Origin: Spirochaetaceae bacterium
Lineage (GTDB): Bacteria; Myxococcota_A; UBA9160; UBA4427
NCBI GenBank assembly: GCA_020632655.1
Contig: JACKFD010000010.1
Span: forward strand, 111,148-175,147
Direction of reading: 5' to 3'
Length of the DNA: 64,000 nt
The notes under the pieces were generated by a model that saw only the letters and a list, made by a program, of their open reading frames with translations, had not been told where the DNA came from and did no database searches. The first letter of the stretch is position 1. Every line of letters starts with the position of its first letter. Positions 36,059 to 45,221 of this stretch are shown piece after piece. A program made the translations under genes and the position numbers.

Positions 36059-39000
36059 TCAGGTCGATTCGAAGACGGCCCAAAGCGACTCCGGAACCGA
36101 CTCTGCAAGTTTCCAACGAATCGTGATCGGCTGATCCCCCTCCCAATCGACAAACTCGACGGGTCCACAGTAAACAAATGGCGCTCCCCGTCCGTTGATC
36201 TTCGAGTGCTTTCGCACGAAAAGACGGATCGTGATCCCCCGCTCCACGTGGTGCTGGAAGCTCTGCCCCGTCCCCGATTCTCGCCGTGTCCGGTTCTGGC
36301 TCTGCCACTCGAAGAGGTCACGCGAGAGGAATCGATCGCCGTAGCGGTGCGCCTCGGGCAGGGTTCCCTTCTCGAGCGTGACAAATAGGAAGAACTCGTC
36401 CCCTCGCCGAACGACTCCTTGGCCCCAGTTCCGCGAGTGGTCGTGGCCGAACCGCTCCGCGATCTCCTGGCGCGGATAGCTTTCCCATAGGCCCACGCCC
36501 GTCGTGCCCTCACCAACCGATCTCAGCTGCCACGTGCCGTCGATCTTCGCGAACTCAACCTGGTATCGCGTCCCCGGCTGCCCAGCGTCCGCCCCAAACC
36601 AGCTTCTCAGCACCTCCGGCAGAACATTCTCTTCGCCCCCCGAGCGGCGCATCACGTTTACGGCGATCTTCACAAAGTTGGCCTGAAGCCGTTCGTCGCC
36701 GACGTCGACCTCGACCCAACCTTCCGGAATCCCATCCACGCGTCTGCGGTCGGGCAGCCGAATGATGGGATTCCCGTCGGAGTGACTCACTCTGCACTGG
36801 AAGCGTCCGCCCTCGCCCCCCGCGACCGAGGGCCGCATCAGGTATTCGGCGAGACGGAACTCCGCGAGCTCCCTCACCAGATTCCGGAAGTCCTCCACCT
36901 GACCGGCGGGGATATCGAACGTACTCTCGAACGTGTCGTCCCGATACGCGAAGTACTGCCGCCCCGCCGTCCCTCGCCCGCCAGCCCAGGCCGCGATCGG
37001 ATTCGCCTCGAGATGTCGCCGAAGCTCGTCCTGTGACTCGATCGACGCCCCCACATCCGCGACGAGCGCCGGCGAGCGTCGCGCCACGCGCTCGACTGCT
37101 GATGTCAGCTCGCCGATCGTGATTCGCCCGGGAAACTGCTCCTCTTCAAGCATCGCGAGCAAGACAAGCATCTTGTAGCTGCGTGTCATCGCGGTCGATT
37201 CGAGACTCTCAACGAAGGACCCGCTGATCTCGTCGCGGCTTAGGAGCGTCGACGCTTCCGCGAGGTCTCCCATCGCCTCCACGAATCGAAGCCAAGATCC
37301 ATAACCCCGAGCAACCGCTCGAGGCGAGTAGCCGTCATGGAGCGCCTCGGAGGCGGTCGGGCGCCGACCATGCAGCTCCCGAAACGTCTCGTAGTAGCTG
37401 CGAACCACCTCGCCGCCGACGGGTTCTCGCAGCAGAGATCGCAGCAGATCCACAGCCTCGAGCTCGTACGTCACCTCGCATCCCGGCGGAAGGTCGACCT
37501 CGCCCGTCTGGAGGCGTTCTAGGACGTCTCGGATGTGCTGATCCCCCGGCGCGAGCTCGAACAGTGCCTGGACCTTCAGCAAGAACGATCTGTGATTCCC
37601 GATGTAGTCGATAACAGCGAGGTCCTCCTTGCCCTCGGCTTTCCGGAGGCCACGGCCGAACTGCTGGGTCCAGAGGAGCTGCGACTCCGTCGGACGCAGC
37701 ATGAGAACTGTATCGATCTGAGGGATGTCCACGCCTTCATTGAACATGTCGACGGCGAAGACGACGTCTAGCTCTCCGGACTCGAGCCTCTCGATCGAAC
37801 CCGCACGGGGATCGCTGCCTTCGCCGGAGTGGACGGACGCCGCTCGGATTCCGGATTCCAGAAAGAAGTCGCGCATGTAGTCGGCGTGACGCTTCGAGCA
37901 GCAGAAGGCAATGGTCTTCTTGCCGCCGTGTTTCCGAAGCTGCTCCAGTGCGTTCTGGGCGCGGTCCCGCGTGGCAACGGCCATCGTGAGCTGTTCCTCG
38001 TCGAATCGGTGGCTTCGCCATGGGATGTTCGAATAGTCGACGAGATCGGGGACGCCGAAGTAGCGAAAATTCGACAGGAAACCGCGTTCGATCGCCTCGG
38101 GCAGGCCGCACCGGTAGACGAGGTTCTCGCCGCAAAGCGACAACAGATCGCCGCCATCCGTGCGCTCGGGGGTCGCCGTTAGACCGAGTAGGAATCTGGG
38201 CTCGAAGTAGTCGATCAGGCGGCGGTAGGTCTGGGCCGAGGCGTGATGGAACTCGTCGACGACCACGTAGTCGAACTCTCGGCGATCGAATCGACGGAGG
38301 TGCGCCTCGCGGCTGAGGGTCTGCACCGAGGCGAACAGCACCTCAGCGTTCTCGCCTTTTTGTGTTCCGGTGTACAGACCGAGCCTTGCCGCCGGCCGAA
38401 TTCGTCGAAACGTCTTCATGGCCTGGCCGAGGATCTCTTCGCGGTGGGCCACAAAGAGCACTCTTCGGAACTCGGGGCGATTGCTATCGAAAGCGGAGAG
38501 CCACGTCTTCCCGAGTCCAGTTGCGAGCACGACGAGGCCCGCCCGCGCACCCTTCGCCCGTGTCTGCTCCAATGCCGCGAGCGCTTCCTTCTGGATCTTG
38601 TGAGGTTCGGGCGGGGGCTCAGGCTTCTCGGCTGTCACCTCGACCCGGTCGCCCGGCGTCGTTGCCTTCACGTCGGCACGACGCCTGCGGTAGGCGTCAA
38701 TCCAGTCCTGATCGAGTACGACCGTCGACGGACCTCGAAACAGCGACTCGAAGCCCCGCACAACCTCGGCGAATCCCGCCGCATCGCGGCTCGGCACCAC
38801 GCGGTAGTTCCATTCAACCCCGTGGCTGAGCGCCGTCCGCGTGAGATTCGAGCTTCCCACGAAGGCGACACCACCCTCAGCGTCGCCCTCGAAGATGTAG
38901 GTCTTGGGATGGAAAGATCGGTCGGCGGCGGAGAAAATGCGTAGCTCAACCCGATCCTCGAATTGCGCCCGAAGATCGAGGAGCTGCTCGAGTGCCGCAG

Positions 39001-39643
39001 GGTCAGTCACACCCTGGTAGTCGCCCGTCAGAAACTCAAGGCGGCCGCCTCGCTCGCAGAGATCGTGGAGGTGATCGTCCAGTAGGTGAATGCCGCTCGG
39101 AAGCACGAACGCCACGGCGAGCCGAGCAACGCGGGCCGCATCGAGGTGGGCCCTCAGATGAGGGAGAAGCGGATCGTCCTCCCCGCCCCGAATTAGCGCC
39201 CGAAGCTTGGTGGCGGACGGAAGCTCTTCTCGGTCTCGTACGACGGAGCTTCCGTCCTCTGAATCTCGAAGATAGTTCTGCATCTTCGGAATGACGCCGC
39301 GGACGCCACCCCTCGGATCGGCCATATCCCCCGCGTACCGGGGGATCACATGAACGTGGAGATGCGGGACTGTCTGACCCGCGGCCGGCCCCACGTTTAC
39401 ACCGATATTGAAGCCGTCGGGCCGGTGATCACGCTCGATGGCCGTGCGGGCGATCTCGACAGCGGCGACGAGCTCGCGTTGCTCGTCTAGTGTCGCTTCG
39501 AACCAGCTCGAAAAATGGCGCTTTGGAATCAGCAGGGCGTGGCCGGAGCTGACCGGGAAGCCGTCCCAGAGACCGAGGACGCGTTCTCCCAAGTGAAAGA
39601 GTCGATCGACGGAGGGGCGGCAGAACGGGCAGTCTTCGCTCAT
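36059..39643 (-). CDS. HIT - PLD nuclease - SF2 helicase - DUF3427 fusion
   Basis: This is one 1194-residue protein. Residues 1-105 are a HIT nucleotide-binding domain, with CPFC and the HLHVHV histidine triad (94, 96, 98). Residues about 150-300 are a phospholipase D-type nuclease, with one HxK (FHPKTYIF, His245/Lys247) and GSSN. An SF2 helicase follows, with ATGLGKT Walker A, a VVVDEFHHA box, LTATP and QQFGRGLR. The C terminus matches DUF3427, including the FLSRDLFEWQSQNRT block. This resembles PLD-helicase type IV restriction proteins such as SauUSI but with an added HIT domain. It is coupled to SprT by ATGA. Binding and cleavage of foreign or modified DNA is the expected role. Confidence 0.85.
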   Translation of the reverse strand: MSEDCPFCRPSVDRLFHLGERVLGLWDGFPVSSGHALLIPKRHFSSWFEATLDEQRELVAAVEIARTAIERDHRPDGFNIGVNVGPAAGQTVPHLHVHVIPRYAGDMADPRGGVRGVIPKMQNYLRDSEDGSSVVRDREELPSATKLRALIRGGEDDPLLPHLRAHLDAARVARLAVAFVLPSGIHLLDDHLHDLCERGGRLEFLTGDYQGVTDPAALEQLLDLRAQFEDRVELRIFSAADRSFHPKTYIFEGDAEGGVAFVGSSNLTRTALSHGVEWNYRVVPSRDAAGFAEVVRGFESLFRGPSTVVLDQDWIDAYRRRRADVKATTPGDRVEVTAEKPEPPPEPHKIQKEALAALEQTRAKGARAGLVVLATGLGKTWLSAFDSNRPEFRRVLFVAHREEILGQAMKTFRRIRPAARLGLYTGTQKGENAEVLFASVQTLSREAHLRRFDRREFDYVVVDEFHHASAQTYRRLIDYFEPRFLLGLTATPERTDGGDLLSLCGENLVYRCGLPEAIERGFLSNFRYFGVPDLVDYSNIPWRSHRFDEEQLTMAVATRDRAQNALEQLRKHGGKKTIAFCCSKRHADYMRDFFLESGIRAASVHSGEGSDPRAGSIERLESGELDVVFAVDMFNEGVDIPQIDTVLMLRPTESQLLWTQQFGRGLRKAEGKEDLAVIDYIGNHRSFLLKVQALFELAPGDQHIRDVLERLQTGEVDLPPGCEVTYELEAVDLLRSLLREPVGGEVVRSYYETFRELHGRRPTASEALHDGYSPRAVARGYGSWLRFVEAMGDLAEASTLLSRDEISGSFVESLESTAMTRSYKMLVLLAMLEEEQFPGRITIGELTSAVERVARRSPALVADVGASIESQDELRRHLEANPIAAWAGGRGTAGRQYFAYRDDTFESTFDIPAGQVEDFRNLVRELAEFRLAEYLMRPSVAGGEGGRFQCRVSHSDGNPIIRLPDRRRVDGIPEGWVEVDVGDERLQANFVKIAVNVMRRSGGEENVLPEVLRSWFGADAGQPGTRYQVEFAKIDGTWQLRSVGEGTTGVGLWESYPRQEIAERFGHDHSRNWGQGVVRRGDEFFLFVTLEKGTLPEAHRYGDRFLSRDLFEWQSQNRTRRESGTGQSFQHHVERGITIRLFVRKHSKINGRGAPFVYCGPVEFVDWEGDQPITIRWKLAESVPESLWAVFEST

Positions 39644-40227
39644 GCGTCGACCGGGATCGGGATCGGCGCCCGCTCGATCACAAGCTCACCTGAGCGACCC
39701 AGCGCTCGGCAGCGGCTACATCGCCAACGGCTCATTCGGATGCGGGCGAACCGTGTGGCTTGGCAGACGGGGCAGCGGTGTTCCCAAGCGGAGGGTCTTG
39801 CGAGATGACCCTGCTGCGACTTGGGCAGCTCTGCGACAGGGATTCGGATGCGCGGGACGAACCCGGCTTTCGCCACCAAATCGCGCCATTCCGGACCGTG
39901 GGGCCCCACGGCTCGTCCAAAGGTGACGCTCACGGCCGCGTGGGCCGCTTCGTGACAGAAGACTTCATCTCGTAGCGCGACGGGTCCGTCCGTTAGCCAC
40001 GCGGCGATCGTGATCTCGTTGCGTCTCGCGCGAAAGCTTCCGAGCGTGCGCCGAAGCCTCAAGCTTGTCCGAAATGAGACCTCGTCGGCCAAGCGAGGGA
40101 GCCCCCAGAGCCTGCCCCACTCGGCCGCTAGCTCATGAAGTGCTTGATCGCCCCCTGCGTCATGAAGTCTCAACACATCCTCGCGGACACACGGTAGCTT
40201 CGAAGAAATCCTACGTTCGTCGATCAA
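39640..40227 (-). CDS. SprT-like zinc metallopeptidase (second copy)
   Basis: The 195-residue paralogue of the protein at 32454 keeps FCHEAAHAAVSVTFG (HExxH) and the C-terminal zinc ribbon (CPVC and CSRC). The two are recognisably homologous over the whole domain, including the LRRTLGSFRARRNEIT region. This copy ends in an ATGA overlap with the HIT-PLD-helicase gene, exactly as the other ends in ATGA with the NUDIX-DUF429 gene. The start at 40227 is TTG and has no SD, so the exact N terminus is uncertain. A partner role in repairing or clearing protein-DNA complexes is inferred. Confidence 0.75.
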   Translation of the reverse strand: MIDERRISSKLPCVREDVLRLHDAGGDQALHELAAEWGRLWGLPRLADEVSFRTSLRLRRTLGSFRARRNEITIAAWLTDGPVALRDEVFCHEAAHAAVSVTFGRAVGPHGPEWRDLVAKAGFVPRIRIPVAELPKSQQGHLARPSAWEHRCPVCQATRFARIRMSRWRCSRCRALGRSGELVIERAPIPIPVDA

Positions 40228-40269
40228 TCGAAGAAGATCAAATCCGCTCGCGCCTACTAGAAGTGTCAG

Positions 40270-41409
40270 TCATCGATGAACCGCCGACATGAATGCTGGC
40301 ATCACAGCATGTAGCTTCGATCGAAGCTCTTCCCAGTTCGAATCGTCATCGTACACGAAGCCCGGTATCACGACTCTCACATAGGGCTGTCCTGTCGAGT
40401 CATTTCCCTGTTCCAGAGATGCCCCTTCGGGCAGCGATTGACCCGCCATAACCCCGCAGATCCTCTCTCGCCTCTCTTCGGAAATTCCCGTTCGGCCGCC
40501 GTCGTAGTTGATGTTGAGCGTCCCGTTAGCCTTGCTTTGATAGAGGAGCCACTCGCCCCTCGAATCCTCGTTGCTCTCGGCAACCCGAAGCCATCCCTTC
40601 CTATACATGCGCCTGCGGACTTGTAGCCCGTACCGATCGACCATCTCCGAGACCAACGGCTCCAAGATGTAGATGCCTGGATCCTCGGCGACCCGACTCA
40701 CCTTCTTCTTGTGCTTCGCAGTCGCCGTGAGACCGTACACGCGCGGAACGAGCGTTCGAATAGAGCTTCCACCGGCCTCATGAAGGTATTGGCGCAGCTC
40801 GACCGCGATCACCTCGCAAGGATCCATCTGCCCATTCAAGAACTCGACTATTCGCAGAAGCGACGACGGAATCCGATCAGCCGCGAAGACCAGCCGAATG
40901 CGGCCCGCCTCCAGGTTTGTTTTGACGTCCGTCCAGAAGGTCTCGATGTCGTCCGATTCTCCGAGCTCCGATACTTCCAAATGGCTCGACAGCACCTCGT
41001 CGGGCAGCCGCCCCGCTTCCTCGCATCGAGCTTCGAATTCCTGTTGAATCCGCTCCGGCGACCAATGCTCGACCAGATTCGCGGCATAGTCGAGCATCTG
41101 CCCGACCACCTGCCGTCGAAGCTCCGGATTCGTTGCGATCTTGGTTTCTACGAGAGTCGGCACGCCGTCTTGATCGAGGAATAGATGGTCGAGGCGCCAG
41201 CGATGGCTCTCGTCACCGTCGTGTGCGATCCCCGCTTCCCTCTTGATGAGTAGCCACCGCCGAGGGCTCTCCGGGTCGACCTGCTCCCCAGCGAGAAGGT
41301 CCGGATATTGCTCGAGCAATCGCTGAAGCACGTCTTCCCGAGCGTAGGGCGTCGCTTCCATCGGCTTGAGCTTGTCGTCTTCCGACACGAGGTAGATTCG
41401 GTCGCTCAT
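40270..41409 (-). CDS. PD-(D/E)xK nuclease-like protein, copy 1
   Basis: The 379-residue protein carries a PD-(D/E)xK-type core near residues 70-110: Asp74 in LDHLFLDQDG, then VETK (Glu88, Lys90) and a following Gln in RRQVVGQ. This is the nuclease pattern of restriction and repair enzymes, though catalysis is not proven. The same family member lies at 60563 with highly similar protein sequence and about four-fifths nucleotide match by eye over a short compared stretch, so the copies are diverged. It lies 42 bp before the second SprT and may be part of the same operon, as a nuclease partner of the helicase fusion. Confidence 0.7.
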   Translation of the reverse strand: MSDRIYLVSEDDKLKPMEATPYAREDVLQRLLEQYPDLLAGEQVDPESPRRWLLIKREAGIAHDGDESHRWRLDHLFLDQDGVPTLVETKIATNPELRRQVVGQMLDYAANLVEHWSPERIQQEFEARCEEAGRLPDEVLSSHLEVSELGESDDIETFWTDVKTNLEAGRIRLVFAADRIPSSLLRIVEFLNGQMDPCEVIAVELRQYLHEAGGSSIRTLVPRVYGLTATAKHKKKVSRVAEDPGIYILEPLVSEMVDRYGLQVRRRMYRKGWLRVAESNEDSRGEWLLYQSKANGTLNINYDGGRTGISEERRERICGVMAGQSLPEGASLEQGNDSTGQPYVRVVIPGFVYDDDSNWEELRSKLHAVMPAFMSAVHR

Positions 41410-42014
41410 GCGATTCTCTGCCTTCTAGTCCTGCGGCGAGCTCGGCGCCACGTGTGTTCGGAAGCGTATGTCCAGCCGATTCAGAACCAGTCTCCCGCGA
41501 CACCACGTCGGCAGCGTTCGGAAATCTGAAAATTCCCGTACCCAGCCCGACGCGTGGGACAGCGTAACAGGGGCAATGGTGTCGCCCCGACCATCAACGG
41601 CCGGATACGTCGTACCAATGAGAAGGCCGCGATTCTCTGAGATTCTCTGCGACGCGGATCGGACAGTGGCGAGCAATCTCCGCTCGAGCCACCGCAATGG
41701 CGGTGGAGGGAGTCGGGGGCGAACTGGTCTCTGGCGCCCTTTCCCTGATCTGCAGGGTATTTTCAGGGAACTCCCTCGTTTTCGGGGCCGCGATTCGCCA
41801 TCCCAAGCCGATATCCTGCATCTTTCCAGGGAGTTGGATGCAGATTCGCTACTTTGAAGAACAGGGAATTGTTTTCAGCGATCAGGGAAGAGTTCGGCGC
41901 GAACAGGGACCGAGACTAGTTCGCGTGCCTGGTTGGCGAGACAGTGCATTGTCGCTGGCCATCCACCACCCCCTATGCCGAGGACAAAATCGCTTGGCCA
42001 TGCGCTTGGCCACG
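41410..42014. other. Gene-poor gap with short-repeat remnant
   Basis: No supported gene is present. The distal half holds a cluster of CAGGG motifs, three of them 21 bp apart (listed separately), in a pattern that reads as repeated Gln-Gly pairs spaced seven codons apart. Small open frames cross it, but none has family similarity I can recognise. The MBL gene ends at 42015. Confidence 0.5.
41754..41909 (+). repeat. CAGGG repeat cluster with 21-bp period
   Basis: CAGGG occurs at 41754, 41765, 41828, 41863, 41884 and 41905. The last three are spaced exactly 21 bp, seven codons, and are each followed by A, giving a repeating xQGxxxx pattern in one forward frame. From memory, similar Gln-Gly repeating stretches occur in intergenic regions of alphaproteobacterial genomes. 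This was not checked. Function is unknown; it may be a remnant of a mobile element. Confidence 0.6.
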
Positions 42015-43319
42015 CTATGTCAAGAATTGGCACTTCGAGCATCCACACTGCGGGGTCGCGGTCGCTGAGCTCCATGTGATCGCGATGTGCTGAGGACGCT
42101 TGCCGCGCGCCGCCGTATCCCGTCTGCCGCTCGTTGACCATCCTGCCGCCAGATGATCCTGCTCTGTGGACTTGTGGGGATGCCCGTAATGATTTGGGCG
42201 GCCGTACGAGTAGACGTGCCGCCCCGTCTGTTTTCCAGCGGGGTGAACAGTGACGCCCGGGTGCCCGTGGGCCTTTCCGCCATGGTGAGGCACTACGACA
42301 GCGTGTGCGACGCTACCAGACGACCGGTTGACGCTGGGAACTTCCGAATAGTCCGCGTCGCCAGTCAGGAGAACGTCTTCGGCACTTCCTGATGTGCTCT
42401 TTCCCCGAACTCGCAAGGCCAGCCCGCTTCCATTTCGACTGGTCCCCGTGCAGCGCTCAATCTCAATCCTGCCTCTGGTACGCCGACGCCAAGCGGAAGG
42501 CCAGCGGCGGACAGTGCCCCGAAGCATCAGCTTGATGGCGAAGGCTGCATGGATCGCCCCTAGAGGAGCCTGATCCGGGACGATCCAGATGCCCTTTTGC
42601 AAATACGGAAACCTCGCCCCACTCGACCAATGGTCCCAGTCCCAGTGCGACAAGAAAACGGGCGGACTCGGAACGGTGCAGGGAACGAATCTTGAGGGAA
42701 AAGTCTTTGCGTGCTGAGTAACTCCCCCGCCAGCGTCGAAGTACAGGAGCGCGGCCCCGTGGCTCTCCCATAGACCATTGAAGTTTCCCTGGCCTACATC
42801 GAGGACGCCGACAAAGTCGGGCTGCGTGCGACCACGAAGAAACCTATTCAGCTCACCCTCGGAGAGCAGCGGGACTCGCCTAATCGAGAAGTGCTTCCGT
42901 AGTTGCGCCAACTTCTCATAATCCACCTCATCAACGGTGGATACCGCGCCCTCTTCGCCCTCTCCAAAGAGATTCGAAAACCGAAGACTCCGAAGCTCCC
43001 CCGCCGCCTCGAAGCGGACGCGCCACCATTGCCCCTCCTGCCTCAGACGAAACGCGGACTTTAAGCCCCTTTCTTCCGGCGGCAGCGAAACTTCAATGAT
43101 CGCCAAGGGCCAGGAGGAGACTTCACTCGAGAGATCGTCGGCCTCTGCCCGACCGTCGAACCAGGCAGCACCCACGCAATCCAATCGCGCCGTGGCAGTT
43201 CCCTCGGTCTCCAAGGGGTCCTCCACCTGATCGACCAGCGCATAGAAATCCGACGGAAGAGGCGGCGAATCAGCACCGCTCGTCAGGAAGAAGCTGACCT
43301 CACCCTTATTCGGCGGCAT
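42015..43319 (-). CDS. MBL-fold hydrolase, ComEC-like type (copy 2 of the operon)
   Basis: The 434-residue protein has the metallo-beta-lactamase metal site HWDWDHW (HxDxDH) in VFLSHWDWDHWSSG, then LLTGDADY and VVVPHHGGKAHG. These are the MBL strand motifs found in ComEC-type competence and other hydrolase proteins. The first about 170 residues are a separate unassigned domain. The start codon lies directly behind a GGGAGA-type hexanucleotide tract that doubles as the ribosome-binding region. It is the last gene of the patatin/protease/MBL run. The substrate may be a nucleic acid or a cyclic phosphodiester; that is inference. Confidence 0.82.
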   Translation of the reverse strand: MPPNKGEVSFFLTSGADSPPLPSDFYALVDQVEDPLETEGTATARLDCVGAAWFDGRAEADDLSSEVSSWPLAIIEVSLPPEERGLKSAFRLRQEGQWWRVRFEAAGELRSLRFSNLFGEGEEGAVSTVDEVDYEKLAQLRKHFSIRRVPLLSEGELNRFLRGRTQPDFVGVLDVGQGNFNGLWESHGAALLYFDAGGGVTQHAKTFPSRFVPCTVPSPPVFLSHWDWDHWSSGARFPYLQKGIWIVPDQAPLGAIHAAFAIKLMLRGTVRRWPSAWRRRTRGRIEIERCTGTSRNGSGLALRVRGKSTSGSAEDVLLTGDADYSEVPSVNRSSGSVAHAVVVPHHGGKAHGHPGVTVHPAGKQTGRHVYSYGRPNHYGHPHKSTEQDHLAAGWSTSGRRDTAARGKRPQHIAITWSSATATPQCGCSKCQFLT

Positions 43320-43340
43320 CTCCCTCTCCCTCTCCCTCTA
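43320..43340. repeat. Hexanucleotide CTCCCT tract at ribosome-binding region
   Basis: About 3.5 direct copies of CTCCCT (GGGAGA on the coding strand) lie immediately before the ATG of the MBL gene. Each unit is a near-consensus Shine-Dalgarno sequence. Gains or losses of copies would change the ribosome-binding site, so slippage-based variation in expression is possible. The copy number is low, so this is only suggestive. Confidence 0.55.
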
Positions 43341-43542
43341 GGACGCTGCCCTTCGCCCTGGCTACAGCCTCAAAGCTTGTGCGAAGCCCAAGGCGAATGC
43401 GACGCCAAGCGCCCATTGCACTCTCCGCAAGCCGTCACTTCGCACCAAATCAGCCATAGGAGCAAGCCACGACAAGCACACCTCGGATTCGCGGATCGCG
43501 CCCTGCCTCGGGGCGGCCTAGACCAAAGCTTGCAGGCCAATC

Positions 43543-44826
43543 CTAATCCAATTCGACTTCATGATAGAAGGTCTTTGCACTGCGAAGGCTCTCGGTGGTG
43601 AGATATTCGGACTCTGATTCGAGCGCATCGACGAGTTTCTCTCGGGGCACTTCCGTGCCACGAGTCCGAGTCCCATGCTTGCCAGAGAGGGTCGAGTTCA
43701 TGGTGGTCAGACGACGCGGCTGCCGATCCCCTCGCTTCTTAAAGCGTTCCCACAAGAGGTTCTTAGGCGTCGCATTGAGACTGCCGTGGTGGCCGACCTT
43801 GTAGAAGTCCACTTGACTCAGCTGTCGCCGCATCTCGGCTGTATTCGGTGCTGCCTCGAGAGCGTAGAGCCAGTTCTCAATCTGAGCGTCGCCGGGAAAG
43901 AGGAGCCGCCGCTTTCGGCGCCCAATCTTCACCTCAAAGAGCAGAATCAGGCTCGTATTATTCATGGCGTGGTCCAGCTGGCGGACCACCTGCAGCAGCT
44001 CCTCTCCACGTAATCGATCCAATCGCGGCAGAAACCAGCGGGCCTCAACGGGTACTCGATCTGGATCGACGATCTTTGCCCGAGAAAAAAGAGGCCTCCG
44101 ACCAGTTCTCGGTCCGGAATGTGCCTTAGCCTGCAAGTGCCAGAACTCGGCCGCGTCGGAGGTCCGTTGCTTTCGAATCTCTTCTGACTGTTCCAGGGTC
44201 GGGGGGCCAAGTACGTGTACTTGGACCCCTGGGAGCCATCGATCGAGCCCCGACCTCTGTCCGTGAAAGAGGTAGACGTTGCGACCCATGGATTTGAGAC
44301 TCTTGACAGCTTCCGCGTTGCTCAGGTTGTCCTCTCCGAGGAATGCGAGCTGCCGCCGAACGGTCTCGGAGATCCTTCTTCGGGGGTTGGACGCCTCGTC
44401 CAACGCGTATTTAGCCACCTGCTCCATGTGTGCGAGCGAGGCCACGTGCTGCCGCCCGGCAGGACTCACCCGGCTGGGCCCCTTGGCGTCGGGCTTCGCA
44501 GTCGGATCTTCCGTCCAGGGCTGAGCTATGACTCGAGGCTTGAGTCGAGCAATAACCTCACCGGCCTTGCCCGCGAATCCGGAGATGTGATCCTTGTGGC
44601 GGTGAGTCGCCACGACGGCATCAAGCCGACCACCGCAGGTTTTTTCAATGTGCTCCGCGATCTGCAGGAGCGTCTTCCGCCCACGTCTTGGAAGAGCGGT
44701 CGATCCGAAATCGATCAGCACATGACGATCCCGTGCGTGGCCCTCATAGAAGAAGGTGACGAGGAAGCAATCGCCGAATCCGACTTGGTAAGAGCGAATT
44801 CGGACCTTCTCAAGCTTGGGAGCCAT
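43543..44826 (-). CDS. MBL-fold hydrolase (copy 1 of the operon)
   Basis: The 427-residue MBL protein has the HxHxDH motif THRHKDHISG near residue 75, the LLFPGDAQIENW strand and the YKVGHHGSLNATPKN segment, matching the ComEC-like subclass. Its ATG overlaps the protease stop as TAATG, so it is translationally coupled to the metalloprotease gene. GTG at 44832 is a possible longer start. It is 223 bp from the second MBL gene, so that gene may have its own promoter. A cleaving role on a nucleic acid or cyclic phosphate ester is inferred. Confidence 0.83.
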   Translation of the reverse strand: MAPKLEKVRIRSYQVGFGDCFLVTFFYEGHARDRHVLIDFGSTALPRRGRKTLLQIAEHIEKTCGGRLDAVVATHRHKDHISGFAGKAGEVIARLKPRVIAQPWTEDPTAKPDAKGPSRVSPAGRQHVASLAHMEQVAKYALDEASNPRRRISETVRRQLAFLGEDNLSNAEAVKSLKSMGRNVYLFHGQRSGLDRWLPGVQVHVLGPPTLEQSEEIRKQRTSDAAEFWHLQAKAHSGPRTGRRPLFSRAKIVDPDRVPVEARWFLPRLDRLRGEELLQVVRQLDHAMNNTSLILLFEVKIGRRKRRLLFPGDAQIENWLYALEAAPNTAEMRRQLSQVDFYKVGHHGSLNATPKNLLWERFKKRGDRQPRRLTTMNSTLSGKHGTRTRGTEVPREKLVDALESESEYLTTESLRSAKTFYHEVELD

Positions 44827-45185
44827 TACCACTGCTCTCCGACCGGAGTTGCGTCACCGATGTTCTTCGCTCTGTGCAGGTTTGAAAGTCTCTGTCGAAA
44901 CGACGCTCCCTTCTCGAAGAACCCATACCGCCAGAGATATTCGAGATGCTCCGCTTGCTTCTCCTGATTTTCGATGCCCGTTCCGATTGAAAACTTGAGC
45001 TGCCCGAAGTCGTTGAAGATCAGAGTCGACCCGCCACGGATCACGACGTACTGGTCGTCTGGCATTCCCTCAGGCTTCTCGATTCCGAGTCGCTTGAGCT
45101 CATGTGCTTCGATCCCGATCTGCTGAGTACATGCCGCTACGCTTTCGCGAAGATGGAGACCTCGTTCGGGCGCGATTCGCAGGCA
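44826..45185 (-). pseudogene. C-terminal part of disrupted M4-like metalloprotease gene
   Basis: This fragment encodes the last 118 residues of the metalloprotease split by the IS3-type element, starting with LRIAPERGLHLRESVAA. When the element and one GCA copy are removed, the reading frame joins exactly to the fragment at 46435-47799 and yields a protein of 573 residues. The C-terminal region has no family I recognise. It still ends as TAATG into the MBL gene. The bases 45183-45185 are the left copy of the target duplication. Confidence 0.85.
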
Positions 45186-45221
45186 GTATCCCGCTCCCCT
45201 AGAAGGTTGAGCCACCGTTAA

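Noticed and set aside
41697..42068. A small forward open frame spanning the CAGGG repeats
   Set aside because: It has no SD and no family similarity. The Gln-Gly period reflects the repeat itself, so I list only the repeat.
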